Below are positions 45,566 to 55,020 of a stretch of 64,000 bases of DNA, in pieces. Origin of the DNA: UBA1479 sp002706405 (GTDB lineage Bacteria; Pseudomonadota; Alphaproteobacteria; Rhodospirillales; Casp-alpha2); assembly GCA_963972255.1 (NCBI GenBank), contig CAXATO010000004.1:62001-126000 (forward strand). Reading direction: 5' to 3'. The first letter of the stretch is position 1. Every line of letters starts with the position of its first letter. The notes under the pieces are model-generated. The model had not been told where the DNA came from, searched no databases, and worked only from the letters and a program-made list of their open reading frames with translations. The position numbers and the translations under genes are program-made.

Positions 45566-47551
45566 ATGCGCCGATTTCCCCGCTTTTCCGCATTTTCCCT
45601 GATTCTTCTGCTGGCCGGCTGTGTCGCCGCGCCGCCCCGGACCGCGCCCGACCCGGACCGGCCGTGGATCGGACAGGCCTACCGCAACCATGCCGTTTCC
45701 GTCAGCCATCCGCTCGCGGCCCGCGCCGCGCTGGAGATTCTCAACGAAGGCGGCGGCGCGGTAGACGCCGCCATCGCCGCCCAGATGGTCATGACCCTGG
45801 TCGAGCCGCAATCGTCGGGCATCGGCGGCGGCGGGTTTCTGATCCGCTTCGACGGCAAAACACAGTCCATTGAAACCTATGACGGGCGGGAAACCGCGCC
45901 GGCGTCCGCCCAGGAAGACATGTTCCTGGACGCCCGGGGCGGCCCCCTTCCCTACCGGGACGCCATCCTGGGCGGCCGCGCCGTGGGTGTGCCCGGGGTC
46001 ATCCGCATGCTGGAGCTGGCCCATCGGGAGCACGGCCGCCTGCCCTGGCCGCGCCTGTTCCGGGCCGCGATCCAACTGTCCCTGGGCGGCTTCCCGATCT
46101 CCGACCGCCTGGCCCGGCAGATCGCGGGCGACCGCCATCTGGCAAAGGTGCCGGCGACCAAGGCCTATTTCTTCGACGGTGAGGCGCCCAAGCCCGCCGG
46201 CACGATCCTGAAGAACCCGGACCTGGCCGACACCCTGGACCGGATCGCGGAAAAGGGCGCGGATGCCTTCTATTCCGGCGACCTCGCCCGCGCCATGGCC
46301 GACGCCGTGACCAACGCGCCCGTTCATCCTGCCGTGATGACCGTGGCGGACATCTCCTCCTACCAAGCCAAGAAGCGCCCCGCCGTCTGCGCCGATTTTC
46401 GCGGCTACAAGGTCTGCGGCATGGGGCCGCCGTCTTCGGGTGGGCTGGCGGTGGGGCAGACCCTGGGTCTGCTCGACCATCTGCCGCTTGCCGGCACGAC
46501 GCCGGACAGCGCCCAGGCCCTGCACCTGATCGCCGAGGCCGAACGCCTGGCCTTCGCCGACCGCGCCGGCTATGTCGGTGACCGCGATTTCGTGCCGGTG
46601 CCCGTCGAGGGCATGGTCGATCCAGGCTATCTGGCCCGCCGCGCGCGCCTGATCGACCCCATGAAAGCCAAGGACGGCCTGATCGACCCGGGCCGCCCGC
46701 CGGGGGCCCAGGCCGCCTACCCGGGGCCGCAGGATCCGCTCAAAGGGCTGTCGACGGCGCATATGAGCATCGTCGACCGCTTCGGCAACGCGATTTCCTT
46801 CACCACCACGGTGGAAAGCGCCTTCGGATCGCGCCTGATGGTCCGGGGGTTTCTGCTCAACAACCAACTGACGGATTTTTCCTTCCGCCCCGAGTGGCGG
46901 GGCAAGCCCGCCCCCAACCGGGTGGCGCCGGGCAAGCGGCCGCGATCGTCGATGTCGCCGACCATCGTGCTGGATAAGGACGGCCGCTTTCTCATGGCCG
47001 TCGGCTCGCCCGGCGGATCGCGCATCATCGGCTATACGGCGCGGGCCGTGCTGGGCGTTCTGGCCTGGGGGCTCGACATGCAGGGAGCGGTCGACCTGCC
47101 CCATGTCATGAACCGGGGCGGAGCGACCGAGATCGAGGAACCGCTGATTCCGGCCATCGCCGCGTTGAAGGACAGGGGCCACCAAGTCCAAGTCGGGCGC
47201 ATGGTCAGCGGCCTGCAGGGGATCCTCAGAACGCCCGCGGGCCTGACCGGCGGCGCCGACCGGCGGCGCGAGGGCATCGTCCTGGGCGACGCTGGGGATG
47301 AGGGCCAAGTCACTTTCCCCGCCCCGCGGACCTATGCCTGCGCCGATGGATCGCGCCCGGCTTTGGCTTGGGCGGATGACTTCGTGCAGATCACGGAGAC
47401 GGGCCAACCGGCCCGCGTCTTGGCCCGCGTGGTGTCCGGCTCAGGGGCCCGCTATGCGGACGGCGCGGCGGAGGTCTGGGAACACCAGGGCACGGTGCGC
47501 GTGACAATCCCCGGCACCGCGCCTCGCCCCTGCCGCAAGGCGGGACCGTAA
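45566..47551 (+). CDS. ggt: Gamma-glutamyltransferase lipoprotein with C-terminal MliC-like domain
   Basis: A 661-residue envelope protein. Residues 1-19 are a lipoprotein signal ending in LLLAGC (Cys19). The Ntn-hydrolase body has the substrate Arg109 (YDGRETAP), GVPGVIRM, and the self-cleavage nucleophile Thr397 in LSTAHMSIVD. It would cleave the gamma-glutamyl bond of glutathione. Usual family members end near 580 residues. Here residues about 590-661 add a domain beginning YACADG and including VVSGSGARYADGAAEVWE and a late Cys, which matches the MliC/PliC-type lysozyme inhibitor pattern. A fusion of the two is unusual. It is divergent from panB. Confidence 0.85.
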   Translation: MRRFPRFSAFSLILLLAGCVAAPPRTAPDPDRPWIGQAYRNHAVSVSHPLAARAALEILNEGGGAVDAAIAAQMVMTLVEPQSSGIGGGGFLIRFDGKTQSIETYDGRETAPASAQEDMFLDARGGPLPYRDAILGGRAVGVPGVIRMLELAHREHGRLPWPRLFRAAIQLSLGGFPISDRLARQIAGDRHLAKVPATKAYFFDGEAPKPAGTILKNPDLADTLDRIAEKGADAFYSGDLARAMADAVTNAPVHPAVMTVADISSYQAKKRPAVCADFRGYKVCGMGPPSSGGLAVGQTLGLLDHLPLAGTTPDSAQALHLIAEAERLAFADRAGYVGDRDFVPVPVEGMVDPGYLARRARLIDPMKAKDGLIDPGRPPGAQAAYPGPQDPLKGLSTAHMSIVDRFGNAISFTTTVESAFGSRLMVRGFLLNNQLTDFSFRPEWRGKPAPNRVAPGKRPRSSMSPTIVLDKDGRFLMAVGSPGGSRIIGYTARAVLGVLAWGLDMQGAVDLPHVMNRGGATEIEEPLIPAIAALKDRGHQVQVGRMVSGLQGILRTPAGLTGGADRRREGIVLGDAGDEGQVTFPAPRTYACADGSRPALAWADDFVQITETGQPARVLARVVSGSGARYADGAAEVWEHQGTVRVTIPGTAPRPCRKAGP

Positions 47552-47554
47552 GCG

Positions 47555-48343
47555 TTACCGGGTCGCCACGATGAACAGGCGGCGGAAGTGGAACAGGGTC
47601 TTGCCGTCGGCGCGTTTGGGATAGGCCGCCTGCATGGCCTTCGAATAGGTCGCGAAAAATTCGGCGTTCTCATCCGGGTCGGTCAGCGCGTCCAGCAGCG
47701 GCTTGAGGGCCGAGCCCTTGGTCCATTCGGCGACCGGATTGTCGCCTTCCATGACCTGGGCATAGACCGTTTCCCAGATATCCAGGCTGCCGGTATGAGG
47801 GGCCAGGTAATCGTAGTAGACATCCGGATCATGGACCGGGAATTCGCGTAGCACCGGTTCCAGCTTGGCCCGCCAGGGGCCGGCCTCGACCACGTCGCGC
47901 ATGCCCATATGGGACGGGGCCGCGTGGTTGTGGGGCATCTGCACGGCCAGCACCCCGCCCGGCGCCAACAGGCCCATCAGGCGCGGGAACAGGGCCGCGT
48001 GGTCGTCGACCCATTGCAGGGCGGCGTTGGAATAGATCAATTCCGCCGGGGCGTCCGGCGCCCAGGTCGCGGCATCGGCCTGCAGCCAGTCGCCGTCCGG
48101 ATGTTCGGCCCGCGCCTTGGCCAGCATTTCCGCCGATGAATCGATACCGACATGGCGGGCGTTCGGCCAGCGGCCCTTGAGAAACGGCGTCACGTTGCCG
48201 GGCCCGCAGCCCAGGTCATGGACCACGGCCGGATCGTCGAGCGCGATGCGGTTGAGAAGGTCCAGGGCCGGGCGCATGCGATGGCCCGCGAATTTCAGAT
48301 ACTGACCGGGATTCCAGGTGGGCTGTTTGTTGGGCGCGGACAT
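47555..48343 (-). CDS. tam: Trans-aconitate 2-methyltransferase
   Basis: A 262-residue AdoMet methyltransferase that detoxifies trans-aconitate by methylation. The start (WNPGQYLKFAGHRMRPALDL) is the Tam signature. AdoMet motif I is VHDLGCGPGNVT. Further typical segments are YSNAALQWVDDH and VQMPHNHAAPSH. Length agrees with E. coli Tam. It is convergent with the ggt-like gene, three bases apart. Confidence 0.93.
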   Translation of the reverse strand: MSAPNKQPTWNPGQYLKFAGHRMRPALDLLNRIALDDPAVVHDLGCGPGNVTPFLKGRWPNARHVGIDSSAEMLAKARAEHPDGDWLQADAATWAPDAPAELIYSNAALQWVDDHAALFPRLMGLLAPGGVLAVQMPHNHAAPSHMGMRDVVEAGPWRAKLEPVLREFPVHDPDVYYDYLAPHTGSLDIWETVYAQVMEGDNPVAEWTKGSALKPLLDALTDPDENAEFFATYSKAMQAAYPKRADGKTLFHFRRLFIVATR

Positions 48344-48431
48344 GACGGCAAATCCTTTGATCGAATAACCAGATTGCGATGTCAGCCCCCGGCAGGACTT
48401 TAAAAGCCGCCGGCCCGCGGCGCAACGGCGA

Positions 48432-49835
48432 TCATGCCGGTGTCAGGCGCAGGCGGAATGTCGTGCCCTCCGCCCCCGTGGCGGCCAGGGCGATCTCGCC
48501 GCCATGGGCATGAATGACTTCCCGCGCGATGACCAGACCCAGACCCGTGCCGCCTTCCCGCGCCGATCCGGCAAAGGGTTGGAACAGATGTTCGGTCGCC
48601 TGCTCGGGCATCCCGGGGCCGTCGTCGATAACCTCGACGATCAACGCGTCCGCGTCCTCGGTGGCGGTGACGCGCACACTCGACGCCCCGGCCTCGCGGG
48701 CGTTGCGCCCCAGATTTTCGAACACCCGCAGCATCTGCGCCGCATCGGCCATCAGGCAGATCTCGTCCGGCACCTCGTTGCGCCACTGGAAGGGTTTGCC
48801 GCCGCCGTCCGGATGTTCCTGGGTCAGGGTTTCACCCGCCATGTGGACGATCTCGGTCAGGCGGTTCCGCTTGGCGTTCAGGGTCGGCATGGTCGCCGAG
48901 GCATAATCCAAAGTCTGGCCGCACAGGTTCACGGCCCGGTCCATGGCGCGGAACATGCGCGGCACCAGGCGCTGCACGTCCGGATCGTCGCTGGCCGCCA
49001 GGCGGTCGCCGATCAGCATCGCCGTGGCCAGCGAATTGCGCAGGTCGTGGTTCACCTTGGTCACCGCCGCGCCCAACATGGCCAGGCGGTCCTTTTGCCG
49101 CAGGGCCAGGCGCAGTTCGTGCTGCATGACCGCCAGTTCGCGCTGGGCGATGCCGATTTCGTCGGGCCGGTCGGACGGCTTGAAGATGCGGGTTTCGTCC
49201 TCGGGTGCGCGGCGGAACCTTTCCATCCCCGCCGTGATGCGGCGCATGGGGCGCACGAACATCAGCATCAGGCTGATGTAGAGCAGCCCCGCCGTGAACA
49301 GCGAGATCGCCAGCGACAACTGGAAAATGCGGTGCGAGAAGGCCAGCATCTCGTCGCGCATGGGCGCTTCGTCCATGTAGATCTCGACCTGCACGCCGGG
49401 TCGTTTGGGCGTTTCGCCGACGATGCGCAGGATGCGGTTTTCCTGCTGCGTCAAGGTCATGAACGCGTCTTCGATCCACCCCCAGAAGCTGTTCATGCGC
49501 AGGTCGTAGACCGCATCGACGCGGGGCGGCATCTCGCCGCCGGCGATCAGGATACGGCGGTCGTTCTGGCGCAGCGCGATGGCATAGGTGTCCGTGGTCA
49601 TGAGCAGCGTCTTGCCCAGTTTGTCGTCGGTGGCCTGTTCCGGCATGTTTTCGATGGCCAGCGTCGCCAAATGGGCGCGCACGATGCGCTCCTCGAGATA
49701 GGATTTTCGGAAGCGCGCCACCGACGGCGTGTAGATGAACAACTCGGCCAGCATGACGAACGCCACCGTCAGGACGAGAAGGCGTGCGGACAGGCTCTGG
49801 TGGGCCTTCGGCAGGTGCGGGTTCGAATCGGACAT
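48432..49835 (-). CDS. Sensor histidine kinase (HAMP, periplasmic sensor)
   Basis: A 467-residue inner-membrane kinase. A first helix (about 17-35), a periplasmic domain of about 135 residues with no recognised ligand fold, a second helix (about 170-194), HAMP (about 195-245), then the phospho-acceptor His263 in VNHDLRNSLATAM. The ATPase has an N-box (FENLGRNAREAG), DDGPGMP and GGTGLGLVIAREV. No response regulator gene is next to it. It lies 20 bases after the disulfide reductase gene and may share its transcript. The start at 49835 was chosen as the ATG before the first helix. Confidence 0.88.
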   Translation of the reverse strand: MSDSNPHLPKAHQSLSARLLVLTVAFVMLAELFIYTPSVARFRKSYLEERIVRAHLATLAIENMPEQATDDKLGKTLLMTTDTYAIALRQNDRRILIAGGEMPPRVDAVYDLRMNSFWGWIEDAFMTLTQQENRILRIVGETPKRPGVQVEIYMDEAPMRDEMLAFSHRIFQLSLAISLFTAGLLYISLMLMFVRPMRRITAGMERFRRAPEDETRIFKPSDRPDEIGIAQRELAVMQHELRLALRQKDRLAMLGAAVTKVNHDLRNSLATAMLIGDRLAASDDPDVQRLVPRMFRAMDRAVNLCGQTLDYASATMPTLNAKRNRLTEIVHMAGETLTQEHPDGGGKPFQWRNEVPDEICLMADAAQMLRVFENLGRNAREAGASSVRVTATEDADALIVEVIDDGPGMPEQATEHLFQPFAGSAREGGTGLGLVIAREVIHAHGGEIALAATGAEGTTFRLRLTPA

Positions 49836-49855
49836 AGGTGAGGTTAAGCGGCCAA

Positions 49856-51292
49856 TCACCACAGCTTCAAGAGGAAGCGGACAACGGCGCGGGTGCGATC
49901 CGAAAACAGCTTGGGCGTGAAGAAGCTGCCGGCGGCCCGTTTCGAGACTTCTCCCAGGGTCGGATAGGGGGCGATGACGGTCGCCAGGTCGCCCACCTTC
50001 ATGCCCTTGGTCAGGGCCAGAACCCAAAGCTGGATATGCTCGCCCGCCTGCCGCCCGACGATGCCGCAGCCGAGGATCTTGCCCTTCGGCGTGACGATGG
50101 CCTTGACCAGGCCTTCGGTCTCGCGTTCCGCCTGGGCCCGGTCGTTTTCATGGAACGGCCAGCGCAGGACGTTGAATTCGATGCCCGCGTCGCGCGCCTT
50201 CTTTTCCGTCCACCCGACCTGCGCCAGTTCCGGCGAGGTATAGGTCACCCAAGGCACGGTCGAATGATCGGCCTTGGCCGGAATGCGGAACAGGGCGTTC
50301 TTGATGACCACGCCCGCGTGATAACCGGCGACATGGGTGAACTGCAGCCCGCCCGCGACATCACCGATGGCGAAGACTTTCTTGTTGCTGCTGCGCAGGC
50401 GCGCATCGACCGTGATCCCCTTGGGCGTGTGGTCGATCCCGGCCTTCTCCAGGTCCAGGCCCGCGACATTGGCCCGCCGCCCGGCGGCGACCAGCAGGTG
50501 GCTGCCGTCGAGTTTCAGGGTTTCGCCGCCGTCTTCGATGGTCACGGCAACGCCCGTCTTGGTCTTTTCAATGCCGGCGATCTTGATCCCTTCGCGGATG
50601 TCGATGCCGCCGGCGACAAGGCCGCGGCGCACCACGTCGACCAATTCGGGGTCGTCGTTGGCCATGATGGAGAACATTTCCAGCAGCGTGACCTTGCAGC
50701 CCAACTGGGCATGGGCCTGAGCCATTTCGACGCCGATGGGCCCGCCGCCGATGACGATCAGATGATCCGGCAGGTTGTCGCGGCCGAACACGCTTTCATT
50801 GGTCAGGAAGTCGACACCGTCCAGGCCCGGAATGGGCGGCACGGCGGCCGAGGACCCGGTGGCGACGACGAAACGCTTGGCGCGGATTTCCGTTTCCCCC
50901 GCCTGCACCCGGTCGGGGCCGGTGAAGCGCGCATGGTCGCGGATCACGGTCACGCCCAGACCTTCGAACCGTTCCTGGGAGTCCAGGGGACGGATGGCGC
51001 CGATCACGCTTTCGACATGGCCGTAGACGGCCGGGCCGTCGACCCCATCCAGGGTCGCCTTGACGCCGAACCGCCCCGCCTGGCGGACGCTTTCAGCCGC
51101 ATGGCCGGCGGCCAGCAGGGCCTTGGACGGGACGCAGCCGTAATTCAGGCAGTCGCCGCCCATTTCGCCCTTTTCGATCAGCACCACGCGGGCCCCCATC
51201 TGCGACGCCCCGGCGGCGACGGACAAGCCGCCCGACCCGGCGCCGATGATGCAGATGTCCGTGTCGATGCGGGTTGGCTGTGGATTGTTCAT
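49856..51292 (-). CDS. MerA/lipoamide dehydrogenase-like flavin disulfide reductase
   Basis: A 478-residue FAD- and NAD(P)H-dependent disulfide reductase. The FAD fold is IIGAGSGGLSVAAG. The redox disulfide is Cys48-Cys53 in GGDCLNYGCVPSK. The NAD(P)-binding GGGPIGVEMAQAHAQLG and the flavin-binding VFAIGDVAG follow. It lacks the N-terminal HMA domain and the C-terminal Cys pair of true mercuric reductases. The pairing with a TVP38/TMEM64 membrane protein is common among such proteins. Its start overlaps the TVP38 stop by four bases. The substrate is unknown. Confidence 0.85.
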   Translation of the reverse strand: MNNPQPTRIDTDICIIGAGSGGLSVAAGASQMGARVVLIEKGEMGGDCLNYGCVPSKALLAAGHAAESVRQAGRFGVKATLDGVDGPAVYGHVESVIGAIRPLDSQERFEGLGVTVIRDHARFTGPDRVQAGETEIRAKRFVVATGSSAAVPPIPGLDGVDFLTNESVFGRDNLPDHLIVIGGGPIGVEMAQAHAQLGCKVTLLEMFSIMANDDPELVDVVRRGLVAGGIDIREGIKIAGIEKTKTGVAVTIEDGGETLKLDGSHLLVAAGRRANVAGLDLEKAGIDHTPKGITVDARLRSSNKKVFAIGDVAGGLQFTHVAGYHAGVVIKNALFRIPAKADHSTVPWVTYTSPELAQVGWTEKKARDAGIEFNVLRWPFHENDRAQAERETEGLVKAIVTPKGKILGCGIVGRQAGEHIQLWVLALTKGMKVGDLATVIAPYPTLGEVSKRAAGSFFTPKLFSDRTRAVVRFLLKLW

Positions 51293-52062
51293 GATGCACC
51301 TCCGCGGCGTTCCTTGATCCGGCGCAGGAACACCGGGATCAGGGCCAACACGGCCAGGCCGAGAAGCGGGCCCATGATGTGCGGCTCGAACACGATGGTC
51401 AGGTCCGGCGTGCCGCCGCTGTCCAGCACGGCGCCCAGGCCGCTGCCGACGCTGGCGAACACGAAGGTCGCCGGCGCGATGCCCAGGATCGTGGCGATCA
51501 CGAAAGCCCCGGCCCCGACATTGAGGAAGGCCGGCACCAGGTTGACCAGCCAGAACGGGAACACCGGCACCAGGCGCAGAAACATCAGGTAGGAAAAGGC
51601 GTTCTTGCGGAACCCTTCCTCCATGCGCCGCACGAAGGGACCGGCCTTCTTATATAGAAAGTCGCCGATGGCGTAGCGCGCGGCCAGGAACACGATGAAC
51701 GAGCCCAGCGTCGCCGCGACGACGACGATCACCGCCCCCGCCACCGTGCCGAACACGAAACCGGCCAGCAGGGTCATCCAGATCGCTCCCGGGATCGACA
51801 AGGCGACCACCACCGCATAGGCGGCACCGAACAGCAGCGCCGTCAGCACCTGGTTGGCGGCATAATAATCGAGCACCGCCACCCGATGGGTCTTGAGCGC
51901 GTCGAGCGAGACATAAGTGTGCAGATCGAAAACAAAGAACAGCACCGTCGCCGCGATCAGGATCAGGACGGGGATCAGCCGTTTCACGGAAAACCGTCCG
52001 GATTGCGGGCCCGCAGCCGCGTCCGCGGCGTCGTGCTTGTCGTGATCGAGCGCCTTGCCCAT
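51289..52062 (-). CDS. TVP38/TMEM64 (DedA-like) membrane protein
   Basis: A 257-residue inner-membrane protein of the VTT/SNARE-associated family. It has the family core (YAVVVALSIPGAIWMTLLAG, then FLRLVPVFPFWLVNLVPAFL) and about six helices. Related proteins scramble or transport lipids. The start at 52062 has AAGGTGG upstream. It is the first gene of a TVP38, disulfide reductase, histidine kinase group on the minus strand and is divergent from rpmH. Confidence 0.85.
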   Translation of the reverse strand: MGKALDHDKHDAADAAAGPQSGRFSVKRLIPVLILIAATVLFFVFDLHTYVSLDALKTHRVAVLDYYAANQVLTALLFGAAYAVVVALSIPGAIWMTLLAGFVFGTVAGAVIVVVAATLGSFIVFLAARYAIGDFLYKKAGPFVRRMEEGFRKNAFSYLMFLRLVPVFPFWLVNLVPAFLNVGAGAFVIATILGIAPATFVFASVGSGLGAVLDSGGTPDLTIVFEPHIMGPLLGLAVLALIPVFLRRIKERRGGAS

Positions 52063-52300
52063 GCCTACCACCTTGTTCTGAAATGCCGCCGAATGCGGCC
52101 TTGGGTTTCCGGTTTCTATCGCCTTGGCGCCAAAAGGCACAAGGGAATGCGCCTCACGCCGGGGTCAATTGACCGTGAACGCCAAGTGAGCCCCCGGAAA
52201 TCCGGGCTTTTCCGACTATTCGCGACAAACCGCCCAGGCCCGTTGACTTCACGGAACCAAGGCCTTAAAAAGCGCACTCATTTTTCTAAGGAGACGTCGC

Positions 52301-52435
52301 GTGAAACGGACCTATCAGCCGAGCAGGCTTATTCGCAAGCGCCGCCACGGTTTCCGTAGCCGCATGGCGACCCCGAGCGGCCGGCGGGTGCTGGCTGCGC
52401 GGCGTGCCAAAGGCCGCAAGCGCCTGTCCGCTTAA
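52301..52435 (+). CDS. rpmH: 50S ribosomal protein L34
   Basis: A 44-residue, highly basic protein that begins MKRTYQPSRLIRKRRHGF, the universal L34 signature, and ends in KGRKRLSA. The GTG start follows AAGGAGA at the right distance. It is part of the large ribosomal subunit. It heads the conserved rpmH-rnpA-yidD-yidC cluster usually found near the replication origin in many bacteria. Confidence 0.97.
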   Translation: MKRTYQPSRLIRKRRHGFRSRMATPSGRRVLAARRAKGRKRLSA

Positions 52436-52474
52436 CAGCGCCTGTTCCCGCAAGCCGGTCGGAAGCGAGATGCC

Positions 52475-52900
52475 ATGTCACCCACGGTGCCGAGGCTGAA
52501 ACGCCGCGCCGACTTTCTCAAGGTGGCGCGAAAAGGACATAAGTGGGCGGCGCCGGGGTTGGTGCTGCAGGCATTCGATCGCACCACCGTCGGGACCGCG
52601 GACGGGGATGCCGCCGGGCCGGATTTCCGGGCCGGATTCACGGTAACCCGCAAGGTTGGCAATGCCGTCGTGCGCAACCGCGCGCGCCGACGGTTGAAGG
52701 CCGCCGCCGAACAGGTGTTGCCTGAATGCGCCAAGGCAGGGCATGACTATGTCCTGATCGGGCGCCAAGGCACCCTGGACCGGGCCTTTCCGGCCCTGAT
52801 CGGCGACCTGCGCACGGCCCTGGAACGGGTCGGGACGCGCAAAAACAGGGGCGGAAACAGCCGTAATGGCCGGGACCGCAGGGGGAAAGCGGAGTTATAA
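52475..52900 (+). CDS. rnpA: Ribonuclease P protein component
   Basis: A 141-residue basic protein that helps RNase P RNA mature tRNA 5' ends. The signature FTVTRKVGNAVVRNRARRRL is present, after an N-terminal LKRRADFLKVARKG. The C-terminal 25 residues are an Arg/Gly/Asn-rich tail. It lies 39 bases after rpmH and just before yidD. Confidence 0.95.
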   Translation: MSPTVPRLKRRADFLKVARKGHKWAAPGLVLQAFDRTTVGTADGDAAGPDFRAGFTVTRKVGNAVVRNRARRRLKAAAEQVLPECAKAGHDYVLIGRQGTLDRAFPALIGDLRTALERVGTRKNRGGNSRNGRDRRGKAEL

Positions 52901-52901
52901 G

Positions 52902-53216
52902 ATGATGGCGCCGACGATTGCCGCCCTTCCGGCCCGCCTCGCCCGCGTCTTGATCCGCGGCTATCAGCTTTTCCTGTCACCGCTGTTTCCGGCATCCTGC
53001 CGCTTCCATCCGACCTGTTCCGAATATGCCCGGGACGCCTTCGCGGCCCACGGCTTCGCCCGTGGACTAAGCCTTTCCATTCTGCGCATTCTGCGCTGCA
53101 ATCCCTGGAACCGGGGGGGCGTCGATCCGGTGCCGCCCGCCACGTGTTCGGGCCATGGCCCGGCACATGCCCAGGCCGACCAACCCAATTCTCTTCCCCA
53201 ACCGCACGGGTCTTAA
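52902..53216 (+). CDS. yidD: Membrane protein insertion efficiency factor YidD
   Basis: A 104-residue protein with the YidD core (RGYQLFLSPLFPASCRFHPT, then CSEYARDAFAAHG and CNPWNRGGVDPVP). Three conserved Cys residues are present. It supports YidC-dependent membrane insertion. The ATG at 52902 starts one base after the rnpA stop; an earlier in-frame ATG inside rnpA is less likely. YidC follows five bases later. Confidence 0.92.
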   Translation: MMAPTIAALPARLARVLIRGYQLFLSPLFPASCRFHPTCSEYARDAFAAHGFARGLSLSILRILRCNPWNRGGVDPVPPATCSGHGPAHAQADQPNSLPQPHGS

Positions 53217-53221
53217 AACGA

Positions 53222-54994
53222 ATGATCGAAAACAAAAACCTGATCCTGGCCGTGGTCCTGTCCGTGGCCGTTCTGTTGGGCTTCGAGCTGTTTTACAAGA
53301 ACACCACGCCGGTGCCGCCGCAGGTCGCCGACGCGACCGCCCAGCCGGGCCAGGCCCCCGCGCCGAGCGCCGGTCAGGCCCCCGCCGCGCCGAGCGACGC
53401 CCTGGCCGTGCCGCCCCAGGCACCGGGCGCGACCGCCGGCAAGGGCCCCGACATGGCGCCGCAGGTGTCCCGCACCGAGATTCTGGCCGCCACCCCCCGC
53501 GTTACCATTGAAACGCCGCGTCTCCGGGGATCGATCACCCTGAAGGGCGGGCGCATCGACGACCTGACGCTGGCCAACTATCGCGAAACCCTGGACAAGG
53601 ACAGCGAGGCGATCACGCTGCTCAACCCGCGCGGCGTCAGCAATGCCTATTTCGCCGAATTCGGCTGGATCGCCGCCGCCGCCAAGGATGGCGGAAAGAC
53701 CGCCAAGGTGCCCGACGCCGATACGGTATGGACCGCCTCGTCCCGCACCCTGACCCCGGAAACGCCGGTCACCCTGTCCTGGGACAACGGCGAAGGCCTG
53801 GTGTTCTCGCGCATCTACGAGATCGACACGAACTTCATGTTCAAGATCACCCAGTCCGTCGTCAACAAGGGCACGGGCACGGTCGAACTGTTCCCCTACG
53901 GCCTGATTTCCCGCCAGGGCACGCCCGAGACCTCGGGCTTCTACATCCTGCACGAAGGCATGCTGGGCGTGAACGAGGGTGAATTGAAGGAAGTCGACTA
54001 TGACGACCTTCAGGAACAGAAGCTGGAAACCAACACCGGCAAGGGCGGCTGGATCGGCATCACCGACAAGTACTGGCTGACCGCCCTGGTCCCCAACAAG
54101 GACGCCGAAGTCACCAAGCGCTACGTCTATCGCAAGGCCGGCGTGGTCGACACCTATCAGGTCGACTTCCTCGGCACCGGCGTGACGGTCGCCCCGGGCG
54201 GATCGAACAGCGCGGAAAACCGGATGTTCGCCGGCGCCAAGCAGGTCCGGATTCTCGACGGGTACGAGGAAAGCCTGGGCATCGAGCGCTTCGATCTGGC
54301 CATCGACTGGGGCTGGTTCTATTTCCTGACGCGGCCCATCTTCTACGGCCTGCTGTGGCTGGAAACCCACGTCGGCAACCTGGGCGTCGCCATCCTGCTG
54401 CTGACCGTGGGCCTCAAGCTCGCCTTCTTCCCGCTTGCCAACAAGTCCTACGAGAGCATGAGCAAGATGAAGAAGCTGCAGCCGGAGATGGTCAAGCTGC
54501 GCGAACGCTTCGGCGACGACAAGGTCAAGCTGAACGAGGAAATGATGGCGCTGTACAAGCGCGAGGGCACCAACCCGGCGGCGGGCTGTCTGCCGATCCT
54601 GTTGCAGATTCCCGTGTTCTTCGCGCTCTACAAGGTTCTGTTCGTGACCATCGAAATGCGCCACGCGCCGTTCTTTGGCTGGATTCAGGATCTGTCGGCC
54701 CCCGATCCGACCAACATCTTCAACCTGTTCGGCGCCATCGCCTGGACCCCGCCGGAAATGCTGCACCTGGGCGTGTGGCCGCTGCTGATGGGCATTTCCA
54801 TGTACCTGCAGCAGAAGCTGAACCCGCAGCCGACGGACCCGACCCAGGCCAAGATCATGATGTTCCTGCCCGTCGTGTTCACCTTCCTGCTGGCCAATTT
54901 CCCGGCCGGCCTGGTGATCTACTGGACCTGGAACAACCTGCTGTCCATTACCCAGCAATGGGTCATCATGCGCCGCATGGGCGTTAAGGCCTGA
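53222..54994 (+). CDS. yidC: Membrane protein insertase YidC
   Basis: A 590-residue Oxa1-type insertase. The first helix is NLILAVVLSVAVLLGFEL, followed by an Ala/Pro-rich linker and a large periplasmic beta domain (about 90-345). Five C-terminal helices form the conserved core (GVAILLLTVGLKLAFFPLAN with the following amphipathic segment; GCLPILLQIPVFFALYKVLF). It inserts and folds inner-membrane proteins alone or with SecYEG. The ATG at 53222 is at the start of the first helix. It sits in the usual order after yidD and before engB. Confidence 0.96.
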   Translation: MIENKNLILAVVLSVAVLLGFELFYKNTTPVPPQVADATAQPGQAPAPSAGQAPAAPSDALAVPPQAPGATAGKGPDMAPQVSRTEILAATPRVTIETPRLRGSITLKGGRIDDLTLANYRETLDKDSEAITLLNPRGVSNAYFAEFGWIAAAAKDGGKTAKVPDADTVWTASSRTLTPETPVTLSWDNGEGLVFSRIYEIDTNFMFKITQSVVNKGTGTVELFPYGLISRQGTPETSGFYILHEGMLGVNEGELKEVDYDDLQEQKLETNTGKGGWIGITDKYWLTALVPNKDAEVTKRYVYRKAGVVDTYQVDFLGTGVTVAPGGSNSAENRMFAGAKQVRILDGYEESLGIERFDLAIDWGWFYFLTRPIFYGLLWLETHVGNLGVAILLLTVGLKLAFFPLANKSYESMSKMKKLQPEMVKLRERFGDDKVKLNEEMMALYKREGTNPAAGCLPILLQIPVFFALYKVLFVTIEMRHAPFFGWIQDLSAPDPTNIFNLFGAIAWTPPEMLHLGVWPLLMGISMYLQQKLNPQPTDPTQAKIMMFLPVVFTFLLANFPAGLVIYWTWNNLLSITQQWVIMRRMGVKA

Positions 54995-55020
54995 TCCCCT
55001 CGCATTAGGAGCATCCATCC

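Noticed and set aside
45368..47407. 679-codon open frame on the minus strand
   Set aside because: It is opposite the gamma-glutamyltransferase gene, whose motifs are all intact.
49856..51292. Mercuric reductase
   Set aside because: There is no N-terminal heavy-metal domain, no C-terminal Cys pair and no other mer gene, so a general disulfide reductase is the safer name.
53213..55018. 601-codon open frame on the minus strand
   Set aside because: It is the mirror of yidC and has no domain of its own.
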